Source of the DNA: Conexivisphaerales archaeon
GTDB lineage: Archaea; Thermoproteota; Nitrososphaeria; Conexivisphaerales; DTJL01
Reading direction: 5' to 3'
DNA: 64,000 nucleotides
Assembly: GCA_038728585.1 (NCBI GenBank)
Contig: JAVYTR010000002.1
Span: 62,001-126,000, forward strand
Shown here: positions 48,469 through 56,406 of the stretch, piece by piece
Layout of the letters: every line of letters starts with the position of its first letter
Position numbering within the stretch: the stretch's first letter is position 1
Made by a program: the position numbers and the translations under genes
The notes under the pieces: generated by a model
Told to the model about the DNA's origin: nothing
The model's input: only the letters and a program-made list of their open reading frames with translations
Databases searched by the model: none

Positions 48469-49169
48469 TTTGCATGAGCTCTGAGCATAAAATAGAAGAT
48501 ATGATATCAAAGCTGCCGCCTGAAAAGGTGGCCAGCCTCGAAAAGATACTGGCTAGAGCAGACCTGCTGAACCGCTTGCTCGATAGAGCCGAATCACTGG
48601 AAGAAAGCGGGGCTATCGATTCTGCAACCTCTACAGTCTACCTGGTCAAAACTTTCCTTGATGCGCTGCACGAAGACACAATGTCCAACCTGGCAGCTAC
48701 GGCTGGCTCCCTGCTGGAACTTGGAAAGGCTGTTTCAAGGGAAGATGTAAAGGAGAATATTTTGAAGACTGTTAATCAGCTGAACACTGTAACCTATACC
48801 TTAGAGAAGCTGGACGAGCTGAGAAAGTCAGGTGCTCTTGATGCACTTATTGAAACAGCTTACCTGGTCAAGACCATAAGGGATATGGTAACAGATGACT
48901 CAGTAAGCAATCTTGCTGGGAAGATTGCAAGTGTCATGGAGCTCTTACCGATTCTCCCAGACCTGGCAGCTACTATCAACAACGAAGCTGTTGTAACAAT
49001 GCTTCAGGCTACAGCATCGCAGGAGGTAGAAGAGGCTCTGAAGAATCCGCCGAAGGTAGGGTACAGAGCTCTTATATCATCTCTTCGCGATGAGGATATG
49101 CAGAGAGGACTGGGTTTTCTTCTGGTGCTGGGAAAGGCGGTAGGAAAGAAAGTAAAAAAGGTACAATAA
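48465..49169 (+). CDS. DUF1641 protein with internal repeat
   Basis: A helical cytosolic protein of the DUF1641 type, often linked to sulfide:quinone oxidoreductase or formate dehydrogenase genes in archaea. Two internal copies are visible: SGAIDSATSTVYLVKTFLDAL (near residue 50) and SGALDALIETAYLVKTIRDMV (near 125), each followed by SNLA. Function unknown. Its position at the end of the tusA-sqr-dsrE operon makes an accessory role in sulfide oxidation likely. GTG/ATG choices at the start differ by a few codons. Confidence 0.75.
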   Translation: MICMSSEHKIEDMISKLPPEKVASLEKILARADLLNRLLDRAESLEESGAIDSATSTVYLVKTFLDALHEDTMSNLAATAGSLLELGKAVSREDVKENILKTVNQLNTVTYTLEKLDELRKSGALDALIETAYLVKTIRDMVTDDSVSNLAGKIASVMELLPILPDLAATINNEAVVTMLQATASQEVEEALKNPPKVGYRALISSLRDEDMQRGLGFLLVLGKAVGKKVKKVQ

Positions 49170-49174
49170 TCTGA

Positions 49175-50323
49175 CTAGGTTAAAATTACGTCCTTCGCAG
49201 ATAGCACTTCTGCAACCTCAGGTCTGATTATTTCGCTAGGTATTGGCTTCCCTTCACTTATCAGCTTCCTTATCTTCGTCTGACTTGTGCTGACATGGTT
49301 ATCCTCTGGGTGAGGACAGACCTTCGAAGAGACCATTGTTGAGCAGATTCTGCAGTAAAAGGTCTCGTTATACTTGAGGGGCACAACACCAACATCGTAC
49401 TCGTCGAAAATTCTGTGCCCAGCATAAGGGTCATAGTAGCTTCCGACTCCTGCCTGGTCCCTGCCTACTATATAGTGAGAACAGCCATAATTTCTTCTGA
49501 CTATGGCATAAAAGAGCACAGCCTTTGGACCTGCGTACCTCATGCTTATAGAGAGTGAACCGAGGAGAACCCTGTCTTTGGGATAGTATTTTTCGACGAA
49601 GATTTGGTATGCCTTCATAATCACTTCAGGCCTGTAGTCTCCCTTCTTCAGCTTCCCAACAACCGGCTGGATAAAGAGGCCATCTATGTCGTCTCTTTCA
49701 AGAGTTATTCTCTGTATGTATTCGTGTGCAAGGTGTGGAGGATTTCTCGCCTGATATGCTGCCACATTCTTCCATCCCAGGTTTGAAAACCTCTCCCTGC
49801 TCTCCCTCGGTGACAACTCTAGACTAGTTACGGAAAGCGATAACCTTCTTAGCAGCTTCACTTTCCCTGCCACAGCACGCTCACCCATCGAGTACAGGTC
49901 AGCAACGTTGGGGTGGAGCGGGTCCTTTGTGCTGTAGACCTTTTCCGCCATCTCCGCTCTGTCCAATCTAAATACCTGTTCCACATGCAGAACTGCAAAG
50001 GGCTGACCGTTCAGGTCATCGATCAGAAGTTCATCGTTCTGTTCAGCTAACTTTGCCTGCATTTCATCGACAAGAAGGACTATCGGCATGGTCCAGGCCA
50101 GGCCGTTGCTCAGTCTGTTCTTGTTTATCACGCTGCTGTAATCGTCGGGCCCCATGAACCCTTCGAGAGGACTGTAAGCGCCGATTCCTATCTTTTCAGC
50201 ATCGTAAATATGGTCCTCTGCAGGTCTTATTCTTGGTATTTCACTCGATTGAGCCAGCAGCCTCTCAGCTTCCTTCTCAGTTGCAAAATTTTCGATAAGC
50301 CTTCCACCATAAGGCTCTATCAT
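49175..50323 (-). CDS. sat: Sulfate adenylyltransferase (ATP sulfurylase)
   Basis: Interconverts APS plus pyrophosphate with sulfate plus ATP. QARNPPHLAHEYIQ near residue 193 is the QxRNPxHxxH motif, and YAGPKAVLFYAIVRRNYGCSHYIVGRDQAG gives the second conserved region. A zinc-type Cys/His cluster (CRICSTMVSSKVCPHPEDNH) sits near the C-terminus as in archaeal enzymes. It follows aprA with a 1-nt gap. With AprBA and sHdr it most likely works toward sulfate and ATP. Confidence 0.95.
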   Translation of the reverse strand: MIEPYGGRLIENFATEKEAERLLAQSSEIPRIRPAEDHIYDAEKIGIGAYSPLEGFMGPDDYSSVINKNRLSNGLAWTMPIVLLVDEMQAKLAEQNDELLIDDLNGQPFAVLHVEQVFRLDRAEMAEKVYSTKDPLHPNVADLYSMGERAVAGKVKLLRRLSLSVTSLELSPRESRERFSNLGWKNVAAYQARNPPHLAHEYIQRITLERDDIDGLFIQPVVGKLKKGDYRPEVIMKAYQIFVEKYYPKDRVLLGSLSISMRYAGPKAVLFYAIVRRNYGCSHYIVGRDQAGVGSYYDPYAGHRIFDEYDVGVVPLKYNETFYCRICSTMVSSKVCPHPEDNHVSTSQTKIRKLISEGKPIPSEIIRPEVAEVLSAKDVILT

Positions 50324-50324
50324 G

Positions 50325-52169
50325 CTATTTCACTATGTGAATTACGGGGGCTGTGGAGAGAGTCCAAGTGCCTTTAACAGGGTCATACCTCGAATTGACA
50401 AACACATGCCAGTTCTCATCATCCAGCTTCGGATAGTCTGCTCTGTAATAGTAGCCTGGCCACCTTGTCTCCTTCCTGAAAAGTGTATGCCTTACTACAG
50501 CTTCGGCAGTCCAGACCCTATGATGAAGTTCCCAAGCTCTCTGCAGCTGGTGAAGGTCCTGAGCTGCAAGGCTTGACAGGTCTTCCTTAAGAAAGTTCAG
50601 GAGCTCGAGGGCTCTGTTCAGCATGAACTCGTTAGTTATGTACATCGTGCTCCACCCTCCAGCATATTCGTCCATTATCTTCTCAAGCCTCACCACACCC
50701 TGGTTCGGGTAGATGTAAAGAGGAGAGACTGTTCCTGCAACTATCTTGTTCTTCCCGACTTCGTAGTTCTCGAGCGGCTTGAAGACCTCCTGTTTGATCG
50801 TATCAACCTGCTGCCTATCAATGTCAGGCCTGTATTCTGAATGCTCCATTATGTATCTAACAGCAGCTTTGGCAGCCAGCCTGCCCTCGGTGAAAGAACC
50901 GGATGAGAACTTGTGAGCCGAGCCGCCAATCGTGTCTCCAGCCCCGAACAGTCCTTCAACTGTAGTCATTCTGTTGTAACCCCATCTGTACTGCTCTGGA
51001 GAGATATCTTCTGGCCCGCTTGCCCAAGCGCCTGAACAGGTAGCATGGGAGCCCATTATGTATGGCTCTGATGTCTGGAGCTCTGAAGGTGTCACCTTTG
51101 GGTCTATGTTCTGTGAGGCCCAGACTATCGACTGACTCATAGTCATGTCAAGAAAGTCTTCCCAGCCCAGCTCCTCCTTCTCTCGCGTATCGAGAACCTG
51201 TTCAGTATGGATGTAGATTGGACCCCTACCAGCCTTCATCTCTCTCAGCATTGAATCGTTTCTCAGACATGTAGGAAAAGGCTTGGCATCGACATAGCTT
51301 CCGTACAGCTCTCTCTGTTCATCGACATACTTCTTCTCGTATTCCTCTCCATAGGCGTTCTTCGCAACTGCCTTCAGAGCTAAGAACCAAGCCCCAACTG
51401 GACCGTATCCATCCTTGAACCTTGTCACAACCAGCCTGTTCTCCATCTGGGTCATCGTTGCCCCTACCCTTATCAGGAGTGCATAGGCTGAGCCAGTGCT
51501 CCATGGAGCATACCATGTCCTCCCTGCACCTTCGCCAACAGATTTCGGCCTGTAGACATGAGTTGCTCCTCCAGCAGAGACGATCACAGCTTTTGCCCTG
51601 AAGACGTAAAAAGTTCCATCTCTTACACTGAACCCGGCTGCTCCAGAAATTCTGTTTCTGTTCGAAGCATCTGTTAGAAGATGAGTCACCATTATCCTGT
51701 TGTAAACTTCTGATGCAGACTTCTGGGCTGCCTCCGCAACTATGGGCTTATATGATTCGCCGTGTATCAGTATCTGCCATCTTCCCTCTCTCTTGTACCT
51801 GCCCGTCTTCTCGTCGTAAATTATAGGCAGACCCCATTCCTCAAAGAGATGAACTGTAGAATCGACATGTCTTGCAATGTCAAGAACTAGGTCTTCCCTG
51901 ACTAATCCCATCAGGTCGCTTCTGGTATATCTGACAAAATCTTCTGGTGTATTTTCGTTCCACCTCATCCCCATGTAGCAGTTTATGGCTGATAGGCCCA
52001 TCGCAACCGCCCCACTCCTCTCAATGTTTGCCTTCTCGACAACAACTATCTTCAGCTTCCTCCCCCAGTACCTAGCTTCGTAGGCAGCACCACAGCCTGC
52101 CATCCCTCCTCCTATTATCAGCAAGTCGCTATCGACAAACCTTGTAGAGGTTGATGTACGCACACTCAT
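50325..52169 (-). CDS. aprA: Adenylylsulfate reductase subunit alpha
   Basis: FAD subunit that interconverts APS with sulfite and AMP. The FAD fold begins LLIIGGGMAGCGAAYEARYWG near residue 16. Conserved substrate-pocket stretches include YMGMRWNENTPEDFV, SAGGATHVYRPKSVGEGAGRTWY and GAGDTIGGSAHKFSSGSFTEGR. Length 614 is normal. In sulfur oxidisers it runs toward APS; here the absence of dissimilatory sulfite reductase genes and the presence of sHdr favour that direction. Confidence 0.95.
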   Translation of the reverse strand: MSVRTSTSTRFVDSDLLIIGGGMAGCGAAYEARYWGRKLKIVVVEKANIERSGAVAMGLSAINCYMGMRWNENTPEDFVRYTRSDLMGLVREDLVLDIARHVDSTVHLFEEWGLPIIYDEKTGRYKREGRWQILIHGESYKPIVAEAAQKSASEVYNRIMVTHLLTDASNRNRISGAAGFSVRDGTFYVFRAKAVIVSAGGATHVYRPKSVGEGAGRTWYAPWSTGSAYALLIRVGATMTQMENRLVVTRFKDGYGPVGAWFLALKAVAKNAYGEEYEKKYVDEQRELYGSYVDAKPFPTCLRNDSMLREMKAGRGPIYIHTEQVLDTREKEELGWEDFLDMTMSQSIVWASQNIDPKVTPSELQTSEPYIMGSHATCSGAWASGPEDISPEQYRWGYNRMTTVEGLFGAGDTIGGSAHKFSSGSFTEGRLAAKAAVRYIMEHSEYRPDIDRQQVDTIKQEVFKPLENYEVGKNKIVAGTVSPLYIYPNQGVVRLEKIMDEYAGGWSTMYITNEFMLNRALELLNFLKEDLSSLAAQDLHQLQRAWELHHRVWTAEAVVRHTLFRKETRWPGYYYRADYPKLDDENWHVFVNSRYDPVKGTWTLSTAPVIHIVK

Positions 52170-52615
52170 TTCTGTACCACCTGCTCCTTAGGAGGAAGCT
52201 TGAGATACTCTGGTTCATGAGAAAGAAGCTGGGTGTTCAGCTCGGCTTCTCTGAGAGGAAAGGTATCTGGAGGCTTTATTGAACCAAAAGGCGTTGTCCT
52301 TATCGGGAAGGTGAAATTCTTGACGCTGCCGTTTCTGTACTTAACCTGCCAGGAGACCTTTCCCTTCTCAGGTTCTCTCAGCACTGTGAGTGCATGACCA
52401 AGAGGGCAGAAATCTGCGTAACCCCTCATATCAATCGCATGCTGAGGACAGGCTTTGACGCATGAGTAGCATTCCCAGCAGTAGTCTGGCTCTATGTTGT
52501 AAGCTCTTCTGAGCTTCCTGTCTATGTGCATTATGTCACTCGGGCAGATCTCGACGCATTTACCGCAACCATCACAGATGCTTATATCGACAAACGTTGG
52601 CAAACCAGCTTTCAC
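52166..52615 (-). CDS. aprB: Adenylylsulfate reductase subunit beta
   Basis: Iron-sulfur subunit carrying two [4Fe-4S] clusters. CDGCGKCVEICP (near residue 14) and CWECYSCVKACP (near 47) with CPLGH supply the ligands. The C-terminal tail, which wraps AprA in known structures, is present; total length 149. It overlaps both neighbours by 4 nt. Confidence 0.95.
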   Translation of the reverse strand: MKAGLPTFVDISICDGCGKCVEICPSDIMHIDRKLRRAYNIEPDYCWECYSCVKACPQHAIDMRGYADFCPLGHALTVLREPEKGKVSWQVKYRNGSVKNFTFPIRTTPFGSIKPPDTFPLREAELNTQLLSHEPEYLKLPPKEQVVQK

Positions 52616-53340
52616 CTCTCAGCCTTGGTTTCGACCGGCTTGGGAAGGTTGCTTATACCCTTCTCTTCATCTATCCTGTCAAGTATGAATAGTCCAGCCT
52701 TGTAAAATGAATGAGGGAACTTTGTCCAGTGTGTAAGTGCGAACATCAAAGTTATTAGAAGAAAGTATGCATAAATTGTTACTTGCGATAGGAAAGCAAG
52801 GGATAAAGCAGAAAACAGGTAGGCAGCTATATCGAACGCTGATATTGCGATAAGGTTGATTATGAAGGCATCAGAGTAGTTCAGTGAAAATGTAGAATTG
52901 CCTTCAAACTTGACGTTCACCCTCTGAGGAAGGTACCAGAGTGTCCCGACAATAAGAGATAGATTTCCGACGAGCTGTGAAATCATGAATGGGTTTGACG
53001 GAGAAACGTAGAATTTCCCAGCAAGACCTGTCGAAGATACAAGTATTGATAGTACGATTATAATGAACCCCCACAGTGTCAGCAGGTGGGAAGCTCTTCT
53101 CGCTGGACTGCATTTTCCCAGCGGGTAAGAAGAAGCAATATCAATCAGAATCGCCTTTGCAAGCGCAGAAGAGATGCTTCCCTTCGCTTCTGACGCTTCC
53201 AGGCTCCTTCTCTGTCTTCTCATGAACTCAAGCTTCTTGTCAAAAACAAAATCGTAGGCAAAGGCAGCAAGAAAAATCAGCAGGGATGATAGGACGTAAA
53301 TCTGCAGGTAGAGAACGGGTATTAAAGGAAACGCAGCCAA
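52612..53340 (-). CDS. Membrane anchor of APS reductase, AprM/QmoC-like
   Basis: An integral membrane protein with about five to six hydrophobic segments. The cytoplasmic loop CSPARRASHLLTLWGFI resembles the haem-binding region of the HdrE/QmoC/AprM membrane family, and a later LTHWTKFPHSFYK contains two further His. First gene of the apr-sat operon, overlapping aprB by 4 nt. It would connect AprBA to the quinone pool. Haem ligands and the AprM name are inferred. TTG start. It has a paralogue-like counterpart at 59977. Confidence 0.7.
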   Translation of the reverse strand: MAAFPLIPVLYLQIYVLSSLLIFLAAFAYDFVFDKKLEFMRRQRRSLEASEAKGSISSALAKAILIDIASSYPLGKCSPARRASHLLTLWGFIIIVLSILVSSTGLAGKFYVSPSNPFMISQLVGNLSLIVGTLWYLPQRVNVKFEGNSTFSLNYSDAFIINLIAISAFDIAAYLFSALSLAFLSQVTIYAYFLLITLMFALTHWTKFPHSFYKAGLFILDRIDEEKGISNLPKPVETKAER

Positions 53341-53396
53341 ATCTCACTTGCTAATGTAAGAAGTGCTATTAAGTATTTCTATTATGCAAAAATTGC

Positions 53397-53418
53397 AATA
53401 TTAGATATCCTTAATATG
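53397..53418. promoter_or_regulatory. Candidate operator ATATTA-N8-TAATAT upstream of apr-sat
   Basis: AATATTA-N8-TAATATG, a perfect 6-bp inverted repeat (ATATTA/TAATAT) with an 8-nt spacer, lies 57-78 nt upstream of the membrane-anchor gene that starts the apr-sat operon. The same pattern recurs at 54225 and 56301. The downstream ArsR-family gene (53477-53791) is the natural candidate regulator. Confidence 0.5.
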
Positions 53419-53476
53419 ATTTCCAGAATTTCTTGCTCGGTGTGTGCACCAATTTTGGCATGAGCAGTCATTCTGA

Positions 53477-53791
53477 CTATCTGGTTGACTGAAGTATCCT
53501 TGCCTCTGCTATCCTTCTCTCTCTAACTATCTGGTCAACAAGGTCATAGGCCTTCAGAATTCTTTCATCTGCTATGCTGTAATACACCAGCCTGCCCTCC
53601 TTCCTTGTCTTGACTATACCCAGCCTTCTGAGCATAGCTAGGTGTTGAGAGATGGTTGATTGGCTGGTATGAAGCTGCCTCTGGAGCTGCGATACAGTCT
53701 TTCCCCCTTCTCTGAAGACATCTAGCAAGGCTAACCTCAGAGGATGGGAGAATATCTTGCAGAATTCAGCGTGCATCTCGTATGCCTTCAT
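53477..53791 (-). CDS. ArsR-family transcriptional regulator
   Basis: A 104-residue winged helix repressor of the ArsR/SmtB family: HPLRLALLDVFREGGKTVSQLQRQL, STISQHLAMLRRLGIV (recognition helix near residues 45-60), and the wing TRKEGRLVYYSI. It has only one Cys (residue 11, EFCKIFSHP), not the Cys pair of the sulfane-sulfur sensors SqrR/BigR/sHdrR, so its ligand is uncertain. Its place in the middle of the sulfur island makes it the likely local regulator. Confidence 0.88.
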   Translation of the reverse strand: MKAYEMHAEFCKIFSHPLRLALLDVFREGGKTVSQLQRQLHTSQSTISQHLAMLRRLGIVKTRKEGRLVYYSIADERILKAYDLVDQIVRERRIAEARILQSTR

Positions 53792-53891
53792 GTTTCTTAC
53801 AGTCAGACTAAAGCACCTCCAATTCGTAACTACTGTGTAAAATCAAAAAGAATGCAGATTTTCTATCGGTCAGTGACATAGCTTTTTCCTA

Positions 53892-54143
53892 TCACTTCAA
53901 CCTTCTTATAAGAAATCTGTAGACCTTCGGTGTTTCATTCAGCTCTTCCACAGATACCAGCTCGTTTCCTGTTATCCTAGCCCAGGCAGCAAGGTCAGGC
54001 CTTGAGCCCGGGTCAGTAGCAAGAACTTCAAGCAGTTCTCCTACCTGTATCTCCTTTATCGCTGCACTTGTCTTAAGGACTGGGACCGGACACAGCAGGC
54101 CCTTGGTGTCCAGAACCTTAACGGGGTTGTTTTGGGTCGTCAA
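53892..54143 (-). CDS. tusA: TusA sulfur carrier protein
   Basis: An 83-residue TusA with the full active-site motif in GLLCPVPVLKTSAAI (Cys near residue 19). It binds sulfane sulfur as a persulfide and hands it to DsrE proteins or the sHdr complex. Divergent from the dsrE gene at 54253. A TATA box (ATTTAAATA region, 54175-54185) precedes the TTG start. Confidence 0.92.
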   Translation of the reverse strand: MTTQNNPVKVLDTKGLLCPVPVLKTSAAIKEIQVGELLEVLATDPGSRPDLAAWARITGNELVSVEELNETPKVYRFLIRRLK

Positions 54144-54224
54144 ATTCTAACATTAAACGGTTGTAAATACGTAATATTTAAATTAATTGGAAATGACAAT
54201 GAAACAACTGCACTAGAAAGGTTT

Positions 54225-54246
54225 AATATTATCATATTCTAATATG
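54225..54246. promoter_or_regulatory. Candidate operator ATATTA-N8-TAATAT at dsrE/tusA
   Basis: AATATTA-N8-TAATATG again, with perfect 6-bp arms. TTTAATATTA within it is also the probable TATA box of dsrE, centred 27 nt before the ATG at 54253, so a bound repressor would block initiation. The site is also upstream of the divergent tusA. Confidence 0.5.
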
Positions 54247-54252
54247 CCTACA

Positions 54253-54684
54253 ATGCAATCAACAGGCCAAAAGAATAGACTTATTATGGTTGCAAGCAGA
54301 GGAACTGCTGACGGTCTCTACCCTGCACTTATACTAGCCACCACTGCAGCAGCTCAGAATATGCCAGTAGATATCTACTTTACATTCGGAGGAATGAAGT
54401 TGCTCACAAAGGGGGTTGCGGAGAGCATAAAACCATCAGTTGACCTTGGTCTTTCGAAGGAAGAGCTGAACTCGCTTCTGACCAAGGGTGGTATGCCAAG
54501 CCTACTTGACATGCTGAGAGCAGCAAAGCAGGCAGGTGTTAAGATACACGCCTGCTCGCCAACGATGGCTCTCTTCGGAATGACTGAAAAGGACTTGACA
54601 GCTGAGCTGTGCGATGATGTTATAGGTGCATCAACCTTCCTGGAGCTTGCTAGAGACCCTAACGCTGTTACTCTCTTCATCTAG
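54253..54684 (+). CDS. DsrE-family protein, sHdr-associated (DsrE3-like)
   Basis: A DsrE-fold protein with a putative active Cys in IHACSPTMALFGM near residue 101 and a second Cys in ELCDD. Hdr-linked DsrE3A proteins exchange thiosulfonate with TusA, whose gene lies divergently 100 nt away. I take the second ATG (54253) from the TATA position; the frame also has an ATG at 54244. Followed by T-tracts. Confidence 0.85.
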   Translation: MQSTGQKNRLIMVASRGTADGLYPALILATTAAAQNMPVDIYFTFGGMKLLTKGVAESIKPSVDLGLSKEELNSLLTKGGMPSLLDMLRAAKQAGVKIHACSPTMALFGMTEKDLTAELCDDVIGASTFLELARDPNAVTLFI

Positions 54685-54693
54685 ATGTTGTAT

Positions 54694-54713
54694 GTTTTAA
54701 TTTTATTTTTTAT
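54694..54713 (+). terminator. Oligo-T terminator after dsrE
   Basis: TTTTAATTTTATTTTTTAT-like tract 10-30 nt after the stop codon. Confidence 0.45.
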
Positions 54714-54718
54714 CCAAC

Positions 54719-55393
54719 TTATGTAATTATGAAGTAGCCTTCCTTCTTCATGATGAAAATCACGGAGTCAATGACTTGCTGGAAGGTAATACCTGGCATC
54801 CAGGTTTCCAAGTTCGCAACTTCTGGAGAGGCGGGTGGAGGGATACAAAGGCTGTTCAGCGTCTTCAGGTTACTGTTCAGCAGAAGCGTACCGTGGACCA
54901 GAAGACATCTTAAGCCGGACCTTGCTGCCAAGCCTGAAACCTTCTTGCCATCAACCTCTATTCTGTTGGGTGGGGCGAAGTAAGCTCTTAGACCGAGATG
55001 AACAAGTGCTTCTATCATGAACCTCGAACCCTGCTGAAAGATCTTTTCAGGGGACCTGAACCGTCCGTTCGTCTTCAGGAAGAGGCTCCAGTTCAGGTTT
55101 CCTTTATCATGATAGACAACCCCTCCTCCAGTAAGCCTCCTGTAGACTGGAATCTTCATCTCCTCAGCAAGCTTCTCATCGTACCAACCATATTTAGGAC
55201 TCCTTATCTGTCCTGCTACAAGGCATTCGTCATTCACCCAGAAGTACAGAGTTTCTGGAGAGTTTCCGTTTTCCACATCGAAGAAGGTCGTCTTCTCTGT
55301 AAGCAGGTTGAGCTGCGGGTCTTTTGACTGGGATAGTATGACCTTCAGTATCTTGCCGGTAGAGGAGGGTGCATCTTCTCCCATAGGAAGCAC
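54719..55393 (-). CDS. Lipoate-protein ligase, sulfur-oxidation type
   Basis: Attaches lipoate or octanoate to the adjacent lipoate-binding protein. RRLTGGGVVYHDKGNLNWS near residue 88 is the lipoate-site motif, and KKVSGLAARSG carries the catalytic Lys. Length 224 matches catalytic-domain-only LplA. GTG at 55393 or ATG at 55384 could start it. It is downstream of lbpA in the same operon, which supports the sLpl role known in sHdr organisms. Confidence 0.88.
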   Translation of the reverse strand: MLPMGEDAPSSTGKILKVILSQSKDPQLNLLTEKTTFFDVENGNSPETLYFWVNDECLVAGQIRSPKYGWYDEKLAEEMKIPVYRRLTGGGVVYHDKGNLNWSLFLKTNGRFRSPEKIFQQGSRFMIEALVHLGLRAYFAPPNRIEVDGKKVSGLAARSGLRCLLVHGTLLLNSNLKTLNSLCIPPPASPEVANLETWMPGITFQQVIDSVIFIMKKEGYFIIT

Positions 55394-55428
55394 TTCTTAC
55401 CACCTGATTCTTATTTTTGATTATGATG

Positions 55429-55869
55429 CTACTTTCCGCATTCTATTCCCCATTCTTCTATTATCTGCTTATACCTTTCCGCAGCATCTTTTGCCTGAAG
55501 CAGGTGAACTTTTTCTTCGTTCGCCTTTGACGGCCTGATCTTCAGCACCCAGGTGCTATACGGGTCAGAATTAATCGCTGAAGGCTGTGCCTTGATTACA
55601 GGGTTAACCTCTACAACAGTCCCGCTGAGGGGAGCTCTCATAGGACCCATGTACTTGGCGCTTTCAACCGTTGCTGCTATCGCTCCTCTTTCGAGGTTTG
55701 TGCCTGCTTCCTTAACCTTGATGTATATTATCTCTCCAGCATACGCTTGGCCAGGGTCTGTAGCCCCTATTATAGCAACATCAGACTCCAGCCTTACCCA
55801 CACATGGTATTCAACATCGTACAGCAGTCCTTCGGGGAACCTGCAGCCTTTGTATTCATTGTCAGCCAT
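55429..55869 (-). CDS. lbpA: Lipoate-binding protein LbpA (GcvH-like)
   Basis: A lipoyl-domain protein resembling GcvH. The lipoylated Lys is in TVESAKYMGP (Lys72), inside the family beta-hairpin. Length 146 is like LbpA, which carries sulfur intermediates for the sHdr complex, more than the housekeeping H protein. Its neighbours are dsrE, a lipoate ligase and sHdr genes. A glycine-cleavage role with GcvPA/PB elsewhere in the window cannot be excluded. Confidence 0.88.
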   Translation of the reverse strand: MADNEYKGCRFPEGLLYDVEYHVWVRLESDVAIIGATDPGQAYAGEIIYIKVKEAGTNLERGAIAATVESAKYMGPMRAPLSGTVVEVNPVIKAQPSAINSDPYSTWVLKIRPSKANEEKVHLLQAKDAAERYKQIIEEWGIECGK

Positions 55870-55881
55870 AGGGGATCGCTC

Positions 55882-56259
55882 CTAAAAGTAAAGCACAGCG
55901 GTTTGAGGGTCTGATGCCATCTCTATCAGCGTGACTGCTCCTGCAAAGTCAACACCTTCAGGCAGGTCCCCTTCGTGCATGTCCCATATCACCTTCGCCG
56001 AAGTGCTGCAGCACAGCAGCTTTGCTCCGTTCCTCATTGCAAGGTCGATGACCTTCTTCAACGGTTCACCACCCTCTGTTGTCCTCAGGTTATCTGCTAC
56101 ACCCTTTTTCAGGAGTGATGGCCCCTCTGCCAGAAAGAACATGTAGGTTTCATACCCCATGGATGCGCTGGCAGCTGCGTAGTAAAAAGGGGTGAATGCC
56201 TTCTTCGGTTCCGAAGCACCTGTGCTAACAACAAAAAGAAACCTCTTCTTTTGCTCCAT
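55882..56259 (-). CDS. DsrE-family protein
   Basis: Third DsrE-fold protein of the island, 125 residues. Putative active Cys pair in KLLCCSTSAKVIW near residues 88-89. It heads the operon with lbpA and the lipoate ligase, 12 nt apart, and is divergent from hdrC1. A TATA box (ATTATAAATAT on the minus strand, 56284-56294) lies about 30 nt upstream of the ATG. Confidence 0.85.
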   Translation of the reverse strand: MEQKKRFLFVVSTGASEPKKAFTPFYYAAASASMGYETYMFFLAEGPSLLKKGVADNLRTTEGGEPLKKVIDLAMRNGAKLLCCSTSAKVIWDMHEGDLPEGVDFAGAVTLIEMASDPQTAVLYF

Positions 56260-56300
56260 GACTTACAACCCATAACAGAAAGATATTTATAATCCCTTCG

Positions 56301-56321
56301 AATATTAGGATTTCCTAATGG
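56301..56321. promoter_or_regulatory. Candidate operator between dsrE-lbpA and hdrC1
   Basis: AATATTA-N8-TAATGG. Within it ATTAGGA-TT-TCCTAAT is a perfect 7-bp inverted repeat. It sits directly upstream of the dsrE TATA box in the divergent region that also feeds the sHdr operon, and shares the AATATTA-N8-TAAT frame with the sites at 53397 and 54225. Confidence 0.5.
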
Positions 56322-56406
56322 ATTGCATTTTTACAAAGGAGACAAAAAATGAATTATTTACACGTTTCTACAATGTATTGTCAAAATCCAGTATGGTGCT
56401 TTCACC

